Origin: Paramacrobiotus richtersi
Taxonomy: Eukaryota; Tardigrada; Eutardigrada; Parachela; Macrobiotidae
DNA: 24,679 nucleotides
Direction: 5' to 3'
Assembly: GCA_034698045.1 (NCBI GenBank)
Contig: JAQGAU010000710.1
Location: forward strand, 1-24,679
The position numbers and the translations under genes are program-made. Shown here in pieces: positions 1 through 9,541 of the stretch. A model generated the notes under the pieces. It saw nothing but the letters and a program-made list of their open reading frames with translations, was not told the origin of the DNA and did not search any database. Each line of letters starts with the position of its first letter. Position 1 is the first letter of the stretch.

Positions 1-209
1 CACCCCATTGTCCGGATTGGCGTGGACAACGGGAAGACGGTGGTGCAGGAGTTGGTGTCCGGGAGCCCCTTGGTGGCGGAGGTGTTGCTGTTGGGGGGAA
101 GTGTCAGGGGGGCTGTTGGGGGGAAGGTGAAGCGACAGATCTCGGATGGGGTCAATCGGGAGAGTGTGGTGGATGGGGGAATGTTTAAGGGAGTGCTGCA
201 GGATGTCAG
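1..209 (+). CDS. crb: crb exon a: C-terminal half of a laminin-G domain (partial at window edge)
   Basis: Frame 1 is open from base 1 ([14 protein letters not shown]...). It ends MFKGVLQDV plus two bases of an Arg codon at a donor AG|GTTAGT. The GVLQDVR motif closes a laminin-G domain in Crumbs proteins and is continued by LNGKLVPFF in the next exon. The preceding exon, outside the window, should end near the conserved Trp before HPIV. Glycine and valine codons dominate. The open frame runs on into the intron to 447, but the splice at 209 explains the family motif better. Confidence 0.88.
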
Positions 210-3200
210 GTTAGTACGCATTAATTGCGATTTAATATTTGATTGTGCTTGTTGGTATTCTGTAGCGTATAAATTCTTATTATATGAATTTCATATTTCT
301 CGGTTGGATAAATACTATGCAGTGGAAATATTGTATTATCATAGTAGTCTTGTTTATGGCGTGCAGGAAGTGTGTTCTTCCCGTATCAGAAATCCAAATC
401 CAGAGTGGCAGTGTGCTCCTAGTTTAGTGAAGCTTTCAGTTAGCTAAATATTCTGTAGTTCGGCTTATGTTGACCATTTGGAAGCATTTATGCTTTATAA
501 TATTATATCATGAGTATTCTATTTCTGCATATTAACTGGTGAGTAGCATTGAACGAATGTGAAGTCGCTCTGCAGGTGCTTTGTGAATGGTTGTTGGTCT
601 CGGTAGACTGTATTACCGTGTTTATGGATGATTTGTAGTACAGTGGCTAATAAGGGTTGTTCCACCACGTTCATTCGGCATATAGTCGTAAATTCAACCA
701 CATTTAAAGCAGTTTCACGGGATTTCAGCAGCTATAGATTTTTTGGTTGTTCTGTTAATAGGACATAGTAAGAAGTCATAGTGTTCCAAGAGTTGTATTC
801 AGTTGCCGATTTCGAGTTCTTATGGTAGTCTAACTAGTGTTTTGTCACTTTATTGATGACTTAAAAATAAACTAGTCATAGCTCATAGGAGCCTAATCTG
901 ATACATTTTTTAGCAATGTTACTTGTGTGTTGTTTATGTTTGTAGTATTGTTGCTGTTATTGTACGTTATTGCTAGAAACTTGCAGTGATGTTTATCGTT
1001 TAAACTGTGGACATGTTTGGGTATAGGTTAAATGGAAAGTTGGTGCCGTTTTTCGAAATTGCCGATTCGGGAATGCTGGAGGGACTGCCGGGACTGATGA
1101 AAGAGGTGACCGTCAGCGAGGTGGCCGAGGGCGTCAGAAGCGATGAGACGTGCAAGGTGAACCCGTGTGAATATGGGGGATCGTGTCAGGTCACGTGGAA
1201 CGACTTCCGGTAAGCATTTGTGGGAATGTGTTTCAGCAAGGTCCAGGGTTTCTTGTTAGGTTGTCTTCTGGTGTTGTTTATCACCTTTATCCTTTTTTAC
1301 GTTTGTGATGGATTTGTGTGTGCGATGTATCCGACGTTCTTTACATACCTTGTGTTATGGACTTGGTTGTTCATATCGCATACTTTTTTGTACTGATGGG
1401 TATTTCTTTGTAATTATTTTGGCTGTTTTCGACGATGCTTGTGCTCCTATCCAAGGCATAATGATTCTTATTACATTTTATGCATCATTTTGTGAATTTA
1501 TGCGGAATCTTTTCATCGAGTGATGTCATCTTTGTAGATGCGTTTGTCCGGTGGCGTTTCGCGGAAAGACGTGCAATTTACCAAATTTCTGTCTATCGAA
1601 TGAATGTCCATCTCCGTATGCGCAGTGCAGAAAGCTGGAAAATGATTATGAATGTAAGTATTCCGGTGTTACATTTCACGTACCATTTAGGATTATAATC
1701 CGTTCGAAGTGATATAATAGTATTTGCTGGTTAGCATCTGTTTATTGGCTTTTAGAGATAGTTGACACATGATTATTAACATTTCGTCCAGAGATTTTTC
1801 AAGGTCTTTCGCGTTCTTGAATTATAGGTACTCGACTTTACTGTAGTAACCGTTTCTGAAATTTCAATGATGTAGTAACCATTTCTAAAAGTTATTTTCG
1901 GTGAATAAGAAAAAATATGTTTTAATCTACAGAACGGAGATCCTTCTCTGGAAATGTAATTATGGTTATATTGGAGATTGATGCACCGAGGAAGCTGCAG
2001 GATATGTTGGAATCGTAGTGCAGTGTCACTTGAGCTGAACATGAAACTATCCGACGTTTTATATACAGTATATTGTGATTAATGTAACGCAGAAATGATG
2101 TTAAACATATTACCACTTTTTCTGCCAGGATGCTCAATACCACTAGTCCGTGGCTCGATTAGAAATAACAGAATTTTAGTGTAAAAGCGGTATCAAAACT
2201 ATTCGCAGGTCTTACCAACGTGACCTTTCTGGACACCCATTCCTCGATAACCTACACGCCCACCTCCCACATGACCCAATTCCGCAAAGTCGCGTTCCGT
2301 TTCCGCACCCGTTTGACCGACGCGGCCAATCTGCTGCAGATCAACAGCGCCAAACACTACCTCCGGATCTACATCAAATCCTCCCGCATCCAGATTGAGT
2401 ACCATCTGGCGTCGCCGTCCGCCATCACTATTGACCGGCCGATCAATGACTCGCTGTGGCATACGTTCGAAGCGGAATTCCTCGAAGCGTCGATGAATAT
2501 TGCCATCGATGGGCAGAGTTTCACGCAGGAGGTACCGCGGTTCGATTTCCCGCTGAGTGCGGTGTTAGCTGAAGCGGAGGCCGGGGTGCAGTTGGGCGGA
2601 GGGTTCGTGGGATGCTTGGATGATGTCCGATTAGGTAGGAGAACCGTGCTGAAGTTTTGTATAGGTTTATTCATACATGCACTTTGATTGTATGTAATGT
2701 TCATGTATCATAGTATCATAATTATATCTGCGTAAACATTTACGCACAGCTCAATCTCGCGTCCATATCGTACGTGCTATAGTATAGCAACAGGTCGGGT
2801 GGGCGCCAGATTCCTCTACCGTGAATACTGTGTCGAGATTTTATGATTACATGTTGTGAACATTTTCAAACTGTTGATAAGGCTGCAACGATACCGGATA
2901 AGGATCATGTTTGTTTTGAACAAATTGAAAAAGTTTTTCTTTCAAATTTTGATTGTCTAATTAGTATTTCTAGAAGTTTGCTAAACCGTTCTGCGAAACT
3001 GTCTCCTGCAGAGCAGTGCTACGAAACCGGTCAATAACACGATCTGTTTTTGAACGTACAGGAATGCGTCATAAGAATTGTTCGTATTTTTTTTAATTCG
3101 TACTTGTTTTATGCGTTTTAATTCGGGCTATTCCGTATAACTTTTAACCAGCGTTCACTGCCGTTCAGTATACTTCCAGTAAATTAAACTGGTTAACGTC

Positions 3201-4688
3201 CAAATCGTAAGCTGAAGCAGTTTGAGTGGATTCGCTTGTCAAGCGTGTACCGGTGCTCTGGCATTTAAAATGCATGCTTATTAGGCTCCTTTCTCCTCCC
3301 CGTCTTCCCGGAGGTGAAGAGCCGACCCGTCAGCCGCATGGTCAGGCTAACTAAGATGGTGGGCATCGAGTACGGATGCAAAGGAAAAGACCTGTGTGCC
3401 ACGAACCCCTGTCAAGGTGTCGGTCACTGTGTGGATTTGTGGAATGATTTTCGCTGCCAGTGCGATCCGGATGTCGATGGAGCCGTGTGTAATGAAGTGG
3501 CAGGGAAGAAGAGTCGCATTGATACGCGCATCGATGGGGGCAACTGCGAAGGCGTGATCTGTCAGAATGGGGGCGTGGTCCACTGTGTGGAGGGCAATGT
3601 GACGGAGGTGGTGTGTAATTGTACCGATGGATACACTGGCAAATGGTGAGTTTTAATTTAGGATTTTTAGAACAGAAGCATTGTTAATTTTTGTTAATTG
3701 TGATGGCCAGTTTTGTGATTCGTTATTCGGAGTAGGGCTGGCGTATGAGCTGAAGAAATCAGCAGTATGATTTTTATGAATTGGCGTTTATTATTTCGTG
3801 GGCGGTGTAACTCAGGTCGATAATATTATCAGCATTTTCTCTTTTCTTGAACAAAGTTTCTTGCACCCTGCTTTATGATCTGAGTGGCGAGTGTGAAACT
3901 AGCGATGAGAAATGGAGAGTATGTGAGCTGCTTTCACTCCAGACAAAAATTTTTAGGTGTGATATAGAACCATTTGTTGTGAATTTATATTTTGTTAACG
4001 TTATTCGAGTATTCGGACTTTTGTTACTATTGCTGACACTGTTCTACGAATTCATTCACTTGAAAATATTTTCTATGCTGTCAGTCACGCAGTCAAATTG
4101 GTAAATCACCGTTAAAGTATCGCATAATATGAAAAGTTTATCTTTTGTAGGGTTTAGATAATTGTCTGCTTAGTTGACTTTCGGTGTGAAGTATGAAGTA
4201 TAGTGCCGTTAGTATGAAGGAATGTGTTTGATAAGTGCACGATACGCTGTAAAACTCCAGAACCGGGTAAGCCGCAGATCGATGACAGTCAGTGAAATAT
4301 TGCCCGAGAAACAAGAAAATCGGATAATTTGGCAAATATTCTATAAAAAAAATACTAAAATTAAAATAAATAAATATAAATTGAACTTAAATTAAATAAA
4401 AAAATCAAACAAGATGTCGTGTAAAAATATCGAGAATTCGTTTACAGGTGTGAAGTGTCCCAGGCCATCCCCGTGTCCGCCTCCCCCGACAACCTGGCGA
4501 TCATCCTGGGCGTGACCCTCAGTTTTGTCGGTCTAGTCGTCATGGGCGCCCTGTTAGCCTTCTGCGTAACCGCCCGCAAACGGCGCGCCGAACGGGGAAC
4601 TTACTCATCCAGTCGGCAGGAGATCTTCGGTTCGCGCGTCGAAATGGGCTACGTGCTCAAGCCGCCGCCCGAGGAGCGACTCATATAG
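1..4688 (+). CDS. crb: Crumbs apical polarity protein, 3' part of gene (six exons, 5' end outside window)
   Basis: Join of 1-209, 1027-1209, 1538-1653, 2209-2634, 3285-3645 and 4448-4688. The sum is 1536 nt and every junction keeps phase (2, 2, 1, 1, 2), giving 511 residues plus a TAG stop. Seen in order: the C-terminal half of a laminin-G domain, an EGF repeat (NPCEYGGSC...RGKTC), a partial EGF, a complete laminin-G domain, two EGF repeats, a membrane helix (about [20 protein letters not shown]) and a 37-residue tail. The tail starts with a basic stop-transfer RKRR, then has GTYSSSRQE (FERM-binding position) and ends EERLI (PDZ ligand). This architecture and the ERLI terminus are diagnostic of Crumbs. 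Known family role: apical membrane determinant of epithelia that binds Pals1/Stardust, Par-6 and FERM proteins. The start codon and most of the ectodomain lie upstream of the window. This is the only copy here with an intact tail. Confidence 0.95.
210..1026 (+). other. crb: crb intron 1
   Basis: GTTAGT...TATAG intron of 817 nt, AT-rich, with no supported coding content. Its 3' 600 bases are the template of the most frequent relic in the array (copies near 5516, 10191, 12041, 18185 and 21421). It contains a tRNA-Val-like A-box motif at 633-647. Open frames inside it are chance frames. Confidence 0.85.
1027..1209 (+). CDS. crb: crb exon b: end of laminin-G and first half of an EGF repeat
   Basis: The acceptor GGGTATAG|G completes the Arg codon of the previous exon. 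The translation begins [19 protein letters not shown] and ends [12 protein letters not shown] followed by QVTWNDF. The donor is CCG|GTAAGC in phase 2. The CxxNPCxxGGxC spacing is the start of a canonical EGF module; the next exon supplies its remaining cysteines. Relics of this exon occur at 10588 and 12400. Confidence 0.92.
1210..1537 (+). other. crb: crb intron 2
   Basis: 328 nt between CCG|GTAAGC and TTTGTAG. AT-rich with T-runs, no coding content supported. Related sequence follows the intron-1 relics at about 5930, 10633, 12581, 18601 and 21601. Those copies share a phrase around ACACGGAAGTTTCT that is weaker or absent in the parent. Confidence 0.8.
1538..1653 (+). CDS. crb: crb exon c: EGF repeat end and a second, shortened EGF
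   Basis: Acceptor TTTGTAG|A; the donor GAAT|GTAAGT is a perfect consensus. In phase it reads [13 protein letters not shown], which closes the EGF begun in the previous exon. It continues [18 protein letters not shown] and ends NDYEC across the next splice. No ATG-initiated ORF in this frame covers it, so it is only found by phase and cysteine pattern. Relics lie at 6187 and 12776. Confidence 0.9.
1654..2208 (+). other. crb: crb intron 3
   Basis: 555 nt from GTAAGT to ATTCGCAG. It holds a tRNA-Val-like motif at 2013-2027 and a phrase (TAATTATGGTTAT) repeated in relics at about 10980-11289, 13070-13465 and 21976-22264. Nothing else recognised. Confidence 0.8.
2209..2634 (+). CDS. crb: crb exon d: laminin-G domain
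   Basis: Acceptor ATTCGCAG|GT completes a Cys codon. It reads [19 protein letters not shown], then FRFRTRL (second strand of laminin-G), [12 protein letters not shown] (the conserved Trp-His position), and finally [13 protein letters not shown] at the donor TTAG|GTAGGA. About 142 residues make a nearly complete laminin-G domain, finished by GSFLLPVF from the next exon. GC content is far above the flanking introns. Relics occur at 11290, 13466 and 22265. Confidence 0.93.
2635..3284 (+). other. crb: crb intron 4
   Basis: 650 nt from GTAGGA to GCTTATTAG. No coding content recognised. The phrase CTACGAAACCGGTCAATAA near 3018 recurs in diverged form near 11759 and 22620, which identifies intron-4 relics there. 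Confidence 0.8.
3285..3645 (+). CDS. crb: crb exon e: laminin-G end and two EGF repeats
   Basis: The acceptor GCTTATTAG|GC was chosen because it keeps phase and gives [17 protein letters not shown], the expected laminin-G closing strand. A start at 3314 would lose this. Two EGF repeats follow: [12 protein letters not shown]...[15 protein letters not shown], then [14 protein letters not shown]...[14 protein letters not shown], which is completed in the next exon. Donor AAATG|GTGAGT, phase 2. No relic of this exon was found in the downstream array. Confidence 0.9.
3646..4447 (+). other. crb: crb intron 5
   Basis: 802 nt from GTGAGT to TTTACAG. It contains the well conserved phrase CTGTTCTACGAATTCATTCA near 4038, seen again near 6424, 8099 and 23178. 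The last 120 bases are almost pure A/T. Bases 4262-4292 are the single-copy parent of the palindrome arms at 23348-23415. Confidence 0.82.
4448..4688 (+). CDS. crb: crb terminal exon f: transmembrane helix and cytoplasmic tail
   Basis: Acceptor TTTACAG|G, phase 2. It reads [16 protein letters not shown], then a hydrophobic helix of about 25 residues and a 37-residue tail ending PPPEERLI and TAG (4686-4688). The tail length and the ERLI terminus match fly and vertebrate Crumbs. The juxtamembrane motif is [10 protein letters not shown]; in the fly protein the corresponding stretch has Thr where this has Glu, and Pro at the second position after Tyr where this has Ser. A truncated relic occurs at 6783-6880. 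Confidence 0.96.
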
Positions 4689-5100
4689 CGCGGATCTCTT
4701 GATCTTCAGAGTGGGAACGTGTCTTTTGGCCAAAAAGGATGTCCTGCCATTTTGTGACAATTTGCGTCCACTTCGACAGTCCGTCGGGAAGAATGTCACG
4801 GGTTTGGTTTATTGTAGTGTTTTAATGGTTTTATCCGTTTTCTTCCGGGGAAGTGTGGTTTTTATATCGTTCGGCAGCTGCAAATGTTTGGGTTGTGCTC
4901 AAGACGTATTTTGCCCGTGTTTTATCCTGGGATAATTTTTATTTAATTTTTTTGTACATTTGCTGTATTTTTCTGGCCGTTTGTGTTTGTACACTTTTCG
5001 GGTGATGTTTATACTGGGTCTGAAAAACTGTGGCGGCTTTTTCCCCGTTTGTGTTTTGAAAAGAATGAATTGCAATAAAAGTGACATGGAGTCAGACGTA
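4689..5100 (+). other. crb: crb 3' UTR
   Basis: Non-coding sequence from the stop codon to just past the AATAAA at 5074-5079. T-rich, with several in-frame stops in all frames. Its second half is repeated, diverged, at about 23715-23900. Exact cleavage site not visible; a point about 10-25 bases after the AATAAA is expected. Confidence 0.7.
5074..5079 (+). terminator. crb: Poly(A) signal AATAAA of crb
   Basis: Canonical AATAAA about 385 bases after the crb stop codon, in the context GCAATAAAAGTGAC. The copied 3' UTR near 23850 has CTATAAAAATGA instead, so the signal is lost there. A second AATAAA at 5294-5299 is a possible distal site. Confidence 0.65.
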
Positions 5101-5440
5101 TCTGAAATATCTATTGCATGAACGATCGGAAGTGTTGAGAAACGGTAATCGCGACAAATTATTCTTTACCTTATATACGTTATGATTTAAAAAGAATTCT
5201 GCTGTGTTTTAGCAATAGAAAGTATAACAGACATAACAAAAAACAATTTGTTTTTTAACTAGAACCCAAACTTATTTCATTCACATGAATATCAATAAAA
5301 TTTCCTATGAAATTGTCCAGTTTTACGATGGCGATTTCATAAGAGATAAACGATAATAAATGGGGACTTTCGTTTCGACCCTTTGTTCTGCTACACTACA
5401 CTGTTCTGTAAAGGTCAGGTCCAGCGTCGATTCGTTCATG
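5101..5440. other. Downstream flank of crb, end of the duplicated unit
   Basis: Non-coding. Bases about 5235-5440 match about 24120-24325 closely, including CGACCCTTT, then GCTACACTACACTGTT and GTAAAGGTCA. Similarity stops near 5440 on this side and near 24325 on the other. That marks the edge of the duplication unit. Confidence 0.65.
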
Positions 5441-5515
5441 AATGTAAATTTGCATTGTAAATTTCTTACCGTTGGATGTTTAATGGATTACAAAAAAAAC
5501 TATGTAAATTACTGT

Positions 5516-6186
5516 ATCCCCCGGCTGGTTTAGTACAGCTTTCGATTGGCTAAATACGCTGTTTTTCGAATTACGTTGACCGTTTGGAAGCTTTTTGTAT
5601 GATTCTTGTATTTCACCTATTTAAATGGTAGACGTAGCATTGAAGGAATCTGCAGTCAATATCTTCTGCTCGTTTGTACAATTTCGCGATTGTCGGACTT
5701 GGTAGACTGTATCAGTTATGGATATGATTCGTGGTACAGTGGCTAATTGTGGATCAAGGCATCTTTCCTTAATCAGTTTCAACTTTCAAACCCACATTTA
5801 AATGCAGTTTCATGGGATTTAAACATTAAAATATTTTTTGACTTGTTTTGTGCAAGTACGTCATTTTAATAAATTACAACAGTCGTCTTCGGTTCGATTT
5901 TCTTGTTGTAGTCTTGTTATGGACCATTACAGTATATTTGCTTTTATTATTACACGGAAGTTTCTATAGCCTTTTCAACGGATTGCTTTTTTTTCAATTT
6001 TTTTGAATTATTCGGCGATGCTTACTGTTCCAGATACAGGTTTATCTGTTTTTATCTGTCTCTGAATATTTTAATCCGCGTTGAAATTTTTTCATTTTTT
6101 TGCAGTTTTAATGTTTAGTATGGATTTTTTTCGCTGATACATTTTTTTTGCTCAGACCATTTTTTCTGTAGTTTTACTCTTTGTAG
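5516..6186 (+). pseudogene. Relic of crb introns 1 and 2 (exon 2 lost)
   Basis: From about 5516 the sequence follows crb bases 415-700 in order: GGCTAAATACGCTG, TTGACCGTTTGGAAGC, GTAGCATTGAA, GGTAGACTGTAT and the tRNA-like motif at 5729-5743. It then continues into intron-2-type sequence ending in the acceptor TTTGTAG at 6186. Exon 2 is missing. First decayed copy after the live gene. Confidence 0.7.
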
Positions 6187-6275
6187 ATGCGTTTGTCTGG
6201 TGGCGTTTCGAGGAAAGACCTGTAATTTGCCAGATTTCTGCTTATCGAACGAATGGTCCATCTCCAAGTTCGGGG
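6187..6275 (+). pseudogene. Relic of crb exon c (EGF), frameshifted and truncated
   Basis: The acceptor TTGTAG|A is retained. The phase-matched translation reads [20 protein letters not shown], close to the live [20 protein letters not shown]. An extra G then shifts the frame (AATGGTCC versus AATGTCC). The exon breaks off near 6275 and runs directly into intron-5-type sequence, so about 2.2 kb of the parental order is missing at this junction. Confidence 0.8.
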
Positions 6276-6782
6276 TTGCGAGTGTAAATTAACAATATGG
6301 AAAATAGAGAGTATAACAGCTCCTTTCAGTGAAGAAAAAAATGCGGATATAGAATGCTTTGTTGTTAATTCTCATTTTGGTGAAACATTATTCTTATTAG
6401 CAATATTATTATTAGTGCTGCCACTGTTCTACGAATTCATCCACTTGAGCATATTTTGTGTGCATTCAGGTCAGTAGTCTCGGCCAACCGGCACACAGAT
6501 CACAGAATCATGAAAAGCTTGTCTTTTTTTCTAAATATTTGGATTATTCTTTTTATTTGACTTTTGGTGCGAATAGTACGAAGCTTTTGTAGTAAATCCA
6601 CGATCCGCAGTAAAAGTGCAGTGGGAATTTGAATAATAAGCAAAAGACAAACCAACAAGGAAATTGAATAGTTTGGCAAATATTCTATAAAAAAAACAAA
6701 ATTAAAATAACTAAAGATAAAATAATGAACTTTAATTCAATAAATAAAATTTTATGTATAAACATCGGAAGTGCGGCGATAG
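6276..6782 (+). pseudogene. Relic of crb intron 5
   Basis: Matches the live intron from about 3887 on: GAGTATAACAGCTCCTTTCA, then the conserved CTGTTCTACGAATTCATCCA at about 6424. An A/T-rich tail follows, up to an acceptor-like CGATAG at 6777-6782. No coding content. Confidence 0.75.
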
Positions 6783-6880
6783 GTGTGAAGTATCCCAAGC
6801 CGTTTAGGTCTCCGCCTCCCCGACAACCTGGCCATCATCCTGGGCGTGACCCTCAGTTTTGTCGGTCTGGTCGTCATAGG
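6783..6880 (+). pseudogene. Relic of crb terminal exon, cut inside the transmembrane segment
   Basis: About 98 bases closely match the live exon from 4448. They include the run GGGCGTGACCCTCAGTTTTG, but one C of the CCTCCCCCGAC tract is lost, shifting the frame. The ATCCCC of the parent is replaced by GTTTAG, which gives an in-frame stop. The copy ends at GTCATAGG and unrelated block-B sequence follows. Helix end, FERM motif and ERLI are absent. Confidence 0.88.
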
Positions 6881-7334
6881 CAAATCTTTCTCAGTTTTGT
6901 AATACTTTATAAACTGTATACAGTGTTCTGCATGTGGTTCGTTGGTGCTTCTTCTGTACTTTCAGTGGTTAAAAAATGGCAGGAAGTTTTTAAAAGAAGG
7001 ATTATGTGGAGTGAAGTGGCGATCGAATCCGTGTGTGCCGTTTAACCATGGTATAAATGTTGAAGAACCGTAGTGTAGTGGCCGAAAGGCAGTCCATATA
7101 GGTAGTATATCGACATGTACATCAGTCCGAATACTCCTTCTGCAAACTGAATCAAGGAAGTCGACAACATTTGTTTTTATCTGAGGTTTTAAAGATTATA
7201 TTTTTCCTTTGTCCATAAGATTTAAATCTTAAAAACAACAGAGAAAACTCAATTTGAATGAAAAACACGATTTTCGTTGGCTGTCGTTTAGTAGACAGGA
7301 AGTAAATAACGCTGTAATTTGGAATCGGAAGGGG
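6881..7334 (+). repeat. Block B, copy 1 (crb-derived non-coding module)
   Basis: Shares an ordered series of phrases with copies at about 8691, 15450, 15700, 19001 and 19841: TTTTGTAATA, GTTCTGCA, GTGGCGAATC, the tRNA-like motif (7068-7082), GTCGACAACATTT, GTCCATAA and AACACGATTTTCG. No parent is visible in the window. It probably comes from a crb intron upstream of base 1. Confidence 0.7.
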
Positions 7335-7795
7335 ACCGTTCCTATCACAACTCGAGCGGCAACGTACGTGTCCACCCGGAATCTAAGCAAGTATGTGTCC
7401 GTTTGGTAATGTTCCAGTCGATGAAAGTGTCCCCTTACATGTACATGTTGCTGTTGTGGTGTGTCGGATTATGACGTTTGTCAGAACTAAAATCAAGCGG
7501 TACAAGCACACCATCGTAATAACTCGGTATTGTAGTGTAACGGCACGAAACGCACTGTTTTGGGAATCAGCAGTTTGTCCGCATAGACATTGACGAAATT
7601 GTGGAAAAAAATTTTCTTTCGAGGATTAGATTTTTACCTATCTGTGTTTATTGTGTAGTGAATGATTAACCGTATTGTTGATACTGCTTTTTCATTCTCA
7701 TTGAAACGAATACAAAAGTAGTTACACAGTACTGTATGTGCGCTGGTTCGGGTATCGCTAACCGCGATTGTAGAAATGAAAAAGAAATTATCTGT
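7335..7795 (+). repeat. EGF-exon scrap followed by block D, copy 1
   Basis: The phrase ACGTGTCCACCCGGA near 7366 corresponds to the EGF scrap at 9184 (AGTGTCCACCCGGA), without a usable frame. From about 7520, block D matches 17085-17320: GTGTAACGGCAC, GCAGTTTGTCCGCAT, ACGAA, and GATTAGATTTTTA. The rest is not assigned. Confidence 0.55.
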
Positions 7796-8289
7796 AATTG
7801 TACGAAATGAGTACTGAGTTCTTGTTGCAGTCGTTTTAAATACTGAATTGCCGTTTCTTTTTTTTCGTGATCAGTCTAAATCGCAGTCTGTAATATGTAT
7901 GATTCAGATTTTTCATTTTCTTGAGCCACATATTGCGCTAACATCTGGGTGGTGAATGTGAAATTATTAAATTAACATTCCGGAAACGGAGAGTATGTGT
8001 GCTGCTTCACTGGAGAAAAAAATTTGGAAATATGTGAACTCGAAATTATCTCTTGTAATTTGCGTTTTGGTGAAACAGCATTGTCTGTTATCCTGCCACT
8101 GTTCTACGAATTCATCCACTTGAGCACATATCCTGTGCAGTCAGGTCATATGTACCACACTCGAAAAGTTTATCTTCTTTTAAGGGTTAGATTATTGTTT
8201 GTTTATTTGAACGTTCGGGTTGACATTGTGAATTGTGCAGCACTAAGTGGGGATACCAAAATTTGCAGGTCATAATCACATTTTTAATT
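7796..8289 (+). pseudogene. Second relic of crb intron 5
   Basis: Ordered matches to the live intron and to 22881-23526: GGAGAGTATGTGTGCTGCTT, AAATTTGGAAATAT, TTGCGTTTTGGTGAAAC and the marker CTGTTCTACGAATTCATCCA at about 8099. No exon 6 follows; it runs into the intron that precedes an EGF relic. Confidence 0.72.
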
Positions 8290-8534
8290 ACTAACTTGTA
8301 AGCTTATTACGCACATTGTTCGAGAGGAAGCAGGTACAAGTACGGACTATAGCGGCACACGAACATTACAGTCGATTACATTTCCACTTCCTGAAAGATT
8401 TATAAATCCACCTTAAATCGGTTTGCAGTGTTATTTGTGTTAAACGTTTTAGTACGACCGACCACTGTATAAAATGATTTCTGGAGGGGTTTCTTAAATT
8501 ATCTTGTGGTTATTTTGTTATTGTACTTTCCTAG
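8290..8534 (+). repeat. Intron-type module before the EGF relic
   Basis: Matches about 16160-16393 in order: GGCACACGAACATTACAG, TTTGCAGTGTTAT, TTAAACGTTTT, ending in the acceptor TTTCCTAG. Parent presumably lies upstream of the window. Confidence 0.65.
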
Positions 8535-8690
8535 TACCTGTAACTGCACCAATTCCGCCTTCACCGGTTGTCTGTACGGAAATTGACGACTATAATTATT
8601 ATTATTACTTCGCAAGAGCAGACGAGTTAGGGGCTTCGAGTCTGGCCGAACTATGCCAGTTCCCCGTGCCCGTGGATGCTGTGCAGTTAT
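8535..8690 (+). pseudogene. Relic of an upstream crb EGF exon (copy 1)
   Basis: After the acceptor TTTCCTAG the frame gives VVCTEIDDYNYYYY, a Crumbs-like inter-EGF linker (ETEIDDC in the copy at 16394). An AT-rich expansion of TAT triplets replaces the cysteine-rich part. SLAELCQFPVPV follows and then the sequence enters block B. Broken and non-functional. Confidence 0.6.
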
Positions 8691-9183
8691 TCATGCAAAT
8701 CTGTCTCGGTTTCGTAATACGTTGTAAAGACTGTTTATACAGTATTCTGCACGGTTCGTTTGTTGTTCAGTACTTAGTTGCTATTCCTAAAAGAATTACA
8801 TGGAGCATGTAATGTGGCGAATCCGTCCGTTTGGACTATATTGGGTGTTACCGAAATTGTTGAGGAATCGTAGTGTAGTGGTCTAAAAATCCATCGATAA
8901 ATTCATCAGTCCGACTATGCGGTTCCGCAAACTGGATTAGATGTTCAGAATGAAGATAGTCGACAACATTTATTTTTTGTCTGAGCTTTTATGGAAATTG
9001 TATTAATTTTTCCCTGCGTCCATAAAATGTAAAGTTTAAAAAAAGAACAGAAAAAAATTCACTGTGATCGAATGAATAACACGATTTTCGCTGCATGGCT
9101 AATCGGTCAGTAAATAGATAAAAATGACAGGAAGTAAATCCGCTGTAATCAGCACTCGGAAGCGGCTTCTCGTAACAGCTCGG
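8691..9183 (+). repeat. Block B, copy 2
   Basis: Same phrase order as copy 1: TTTCGTAATACGTTGTAAA, GTGGCGAATCCG, the tRNA-like motif at 8868-8882, AGTCGACAACATTTATTTTT, GTCCATAAAATGTAAA and AACACGATTTTCGCTG. It ends with CGGAAGCGGCTTCTCGTAAC. Confidence 0.72.
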
Positions 9184-9262
9184 CGTGTACGTCGGCCAGT
9201 GTCCACCCGGATACTTCGGGACTAACCGCGAAACGGAAATCAACGTAAATGAAAGTTGAAAC
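9184..9262 (+). pseudogene. Relic of an EGF-coding exon end
   Basis: The frame from 9184 reads VYVGQCPPGYFGTNRETEIN and on to an in-frame TGA. This is the last third of an EGF repeat (CPPGYFGTNCE pattern) in which the final Cys codon TGC has become CGC. A consensus donor GTAAGT follows at 9263. No parent in the window. Confidence 0.62.
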
Positions 9263-9541
9263 GTAAGTGAGGGTCACTTGATCGTTCAGTGTTAATGCTT
9301 CTTCGGGTAACTTTGTTGTAACTTTGTTGTTGTAGTCAAATTAGTTTTTTTCTTGACCAGTACGTTGGTATACCTTAATTATGCGAATTTTATATAACTA
9401 GTTGGTCCGAATCTGTACGAAATGACTGCATATCGTTTCGGTGCTGTGTCTAGTCATCCGACAGCAAAGCCCGGCAAAATGCGCTGCATATTATTGGCAT
9501 TTACAGTAATAACACAGTTCACATGGAGATGTTTTTTTCAG
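9263..9541 (+). repeat. Intron-type block G, copy 1
   Basis: Starts with the donor GTAAGTGAG. Bases about 9395-9500 match about 19566-19670: AACTAGTTGGTCC, GTGTCTAGTCATCCGA, GCCCGGCAAAA. It ends with a strong acceptor, TGTTTTTTTCAG, at 9541. Confidence 0.6.

Noticed and set aside
22-447. ORF of 141 residues continuing past the first exon
   Set aside because: After base 209 the family homology stops at a donor, base composition drops to intron level, and the next exon completes the laminin-G motif in phase.
3847-4104. Intronic ORF with hydrophobic [14 protein letters not shown], repeated at 6253 and 7997
   Set aside because: The repeated peptide comes from the conserved intron-5 phrase. Frames around it shift between copies and there is no start context or family match.
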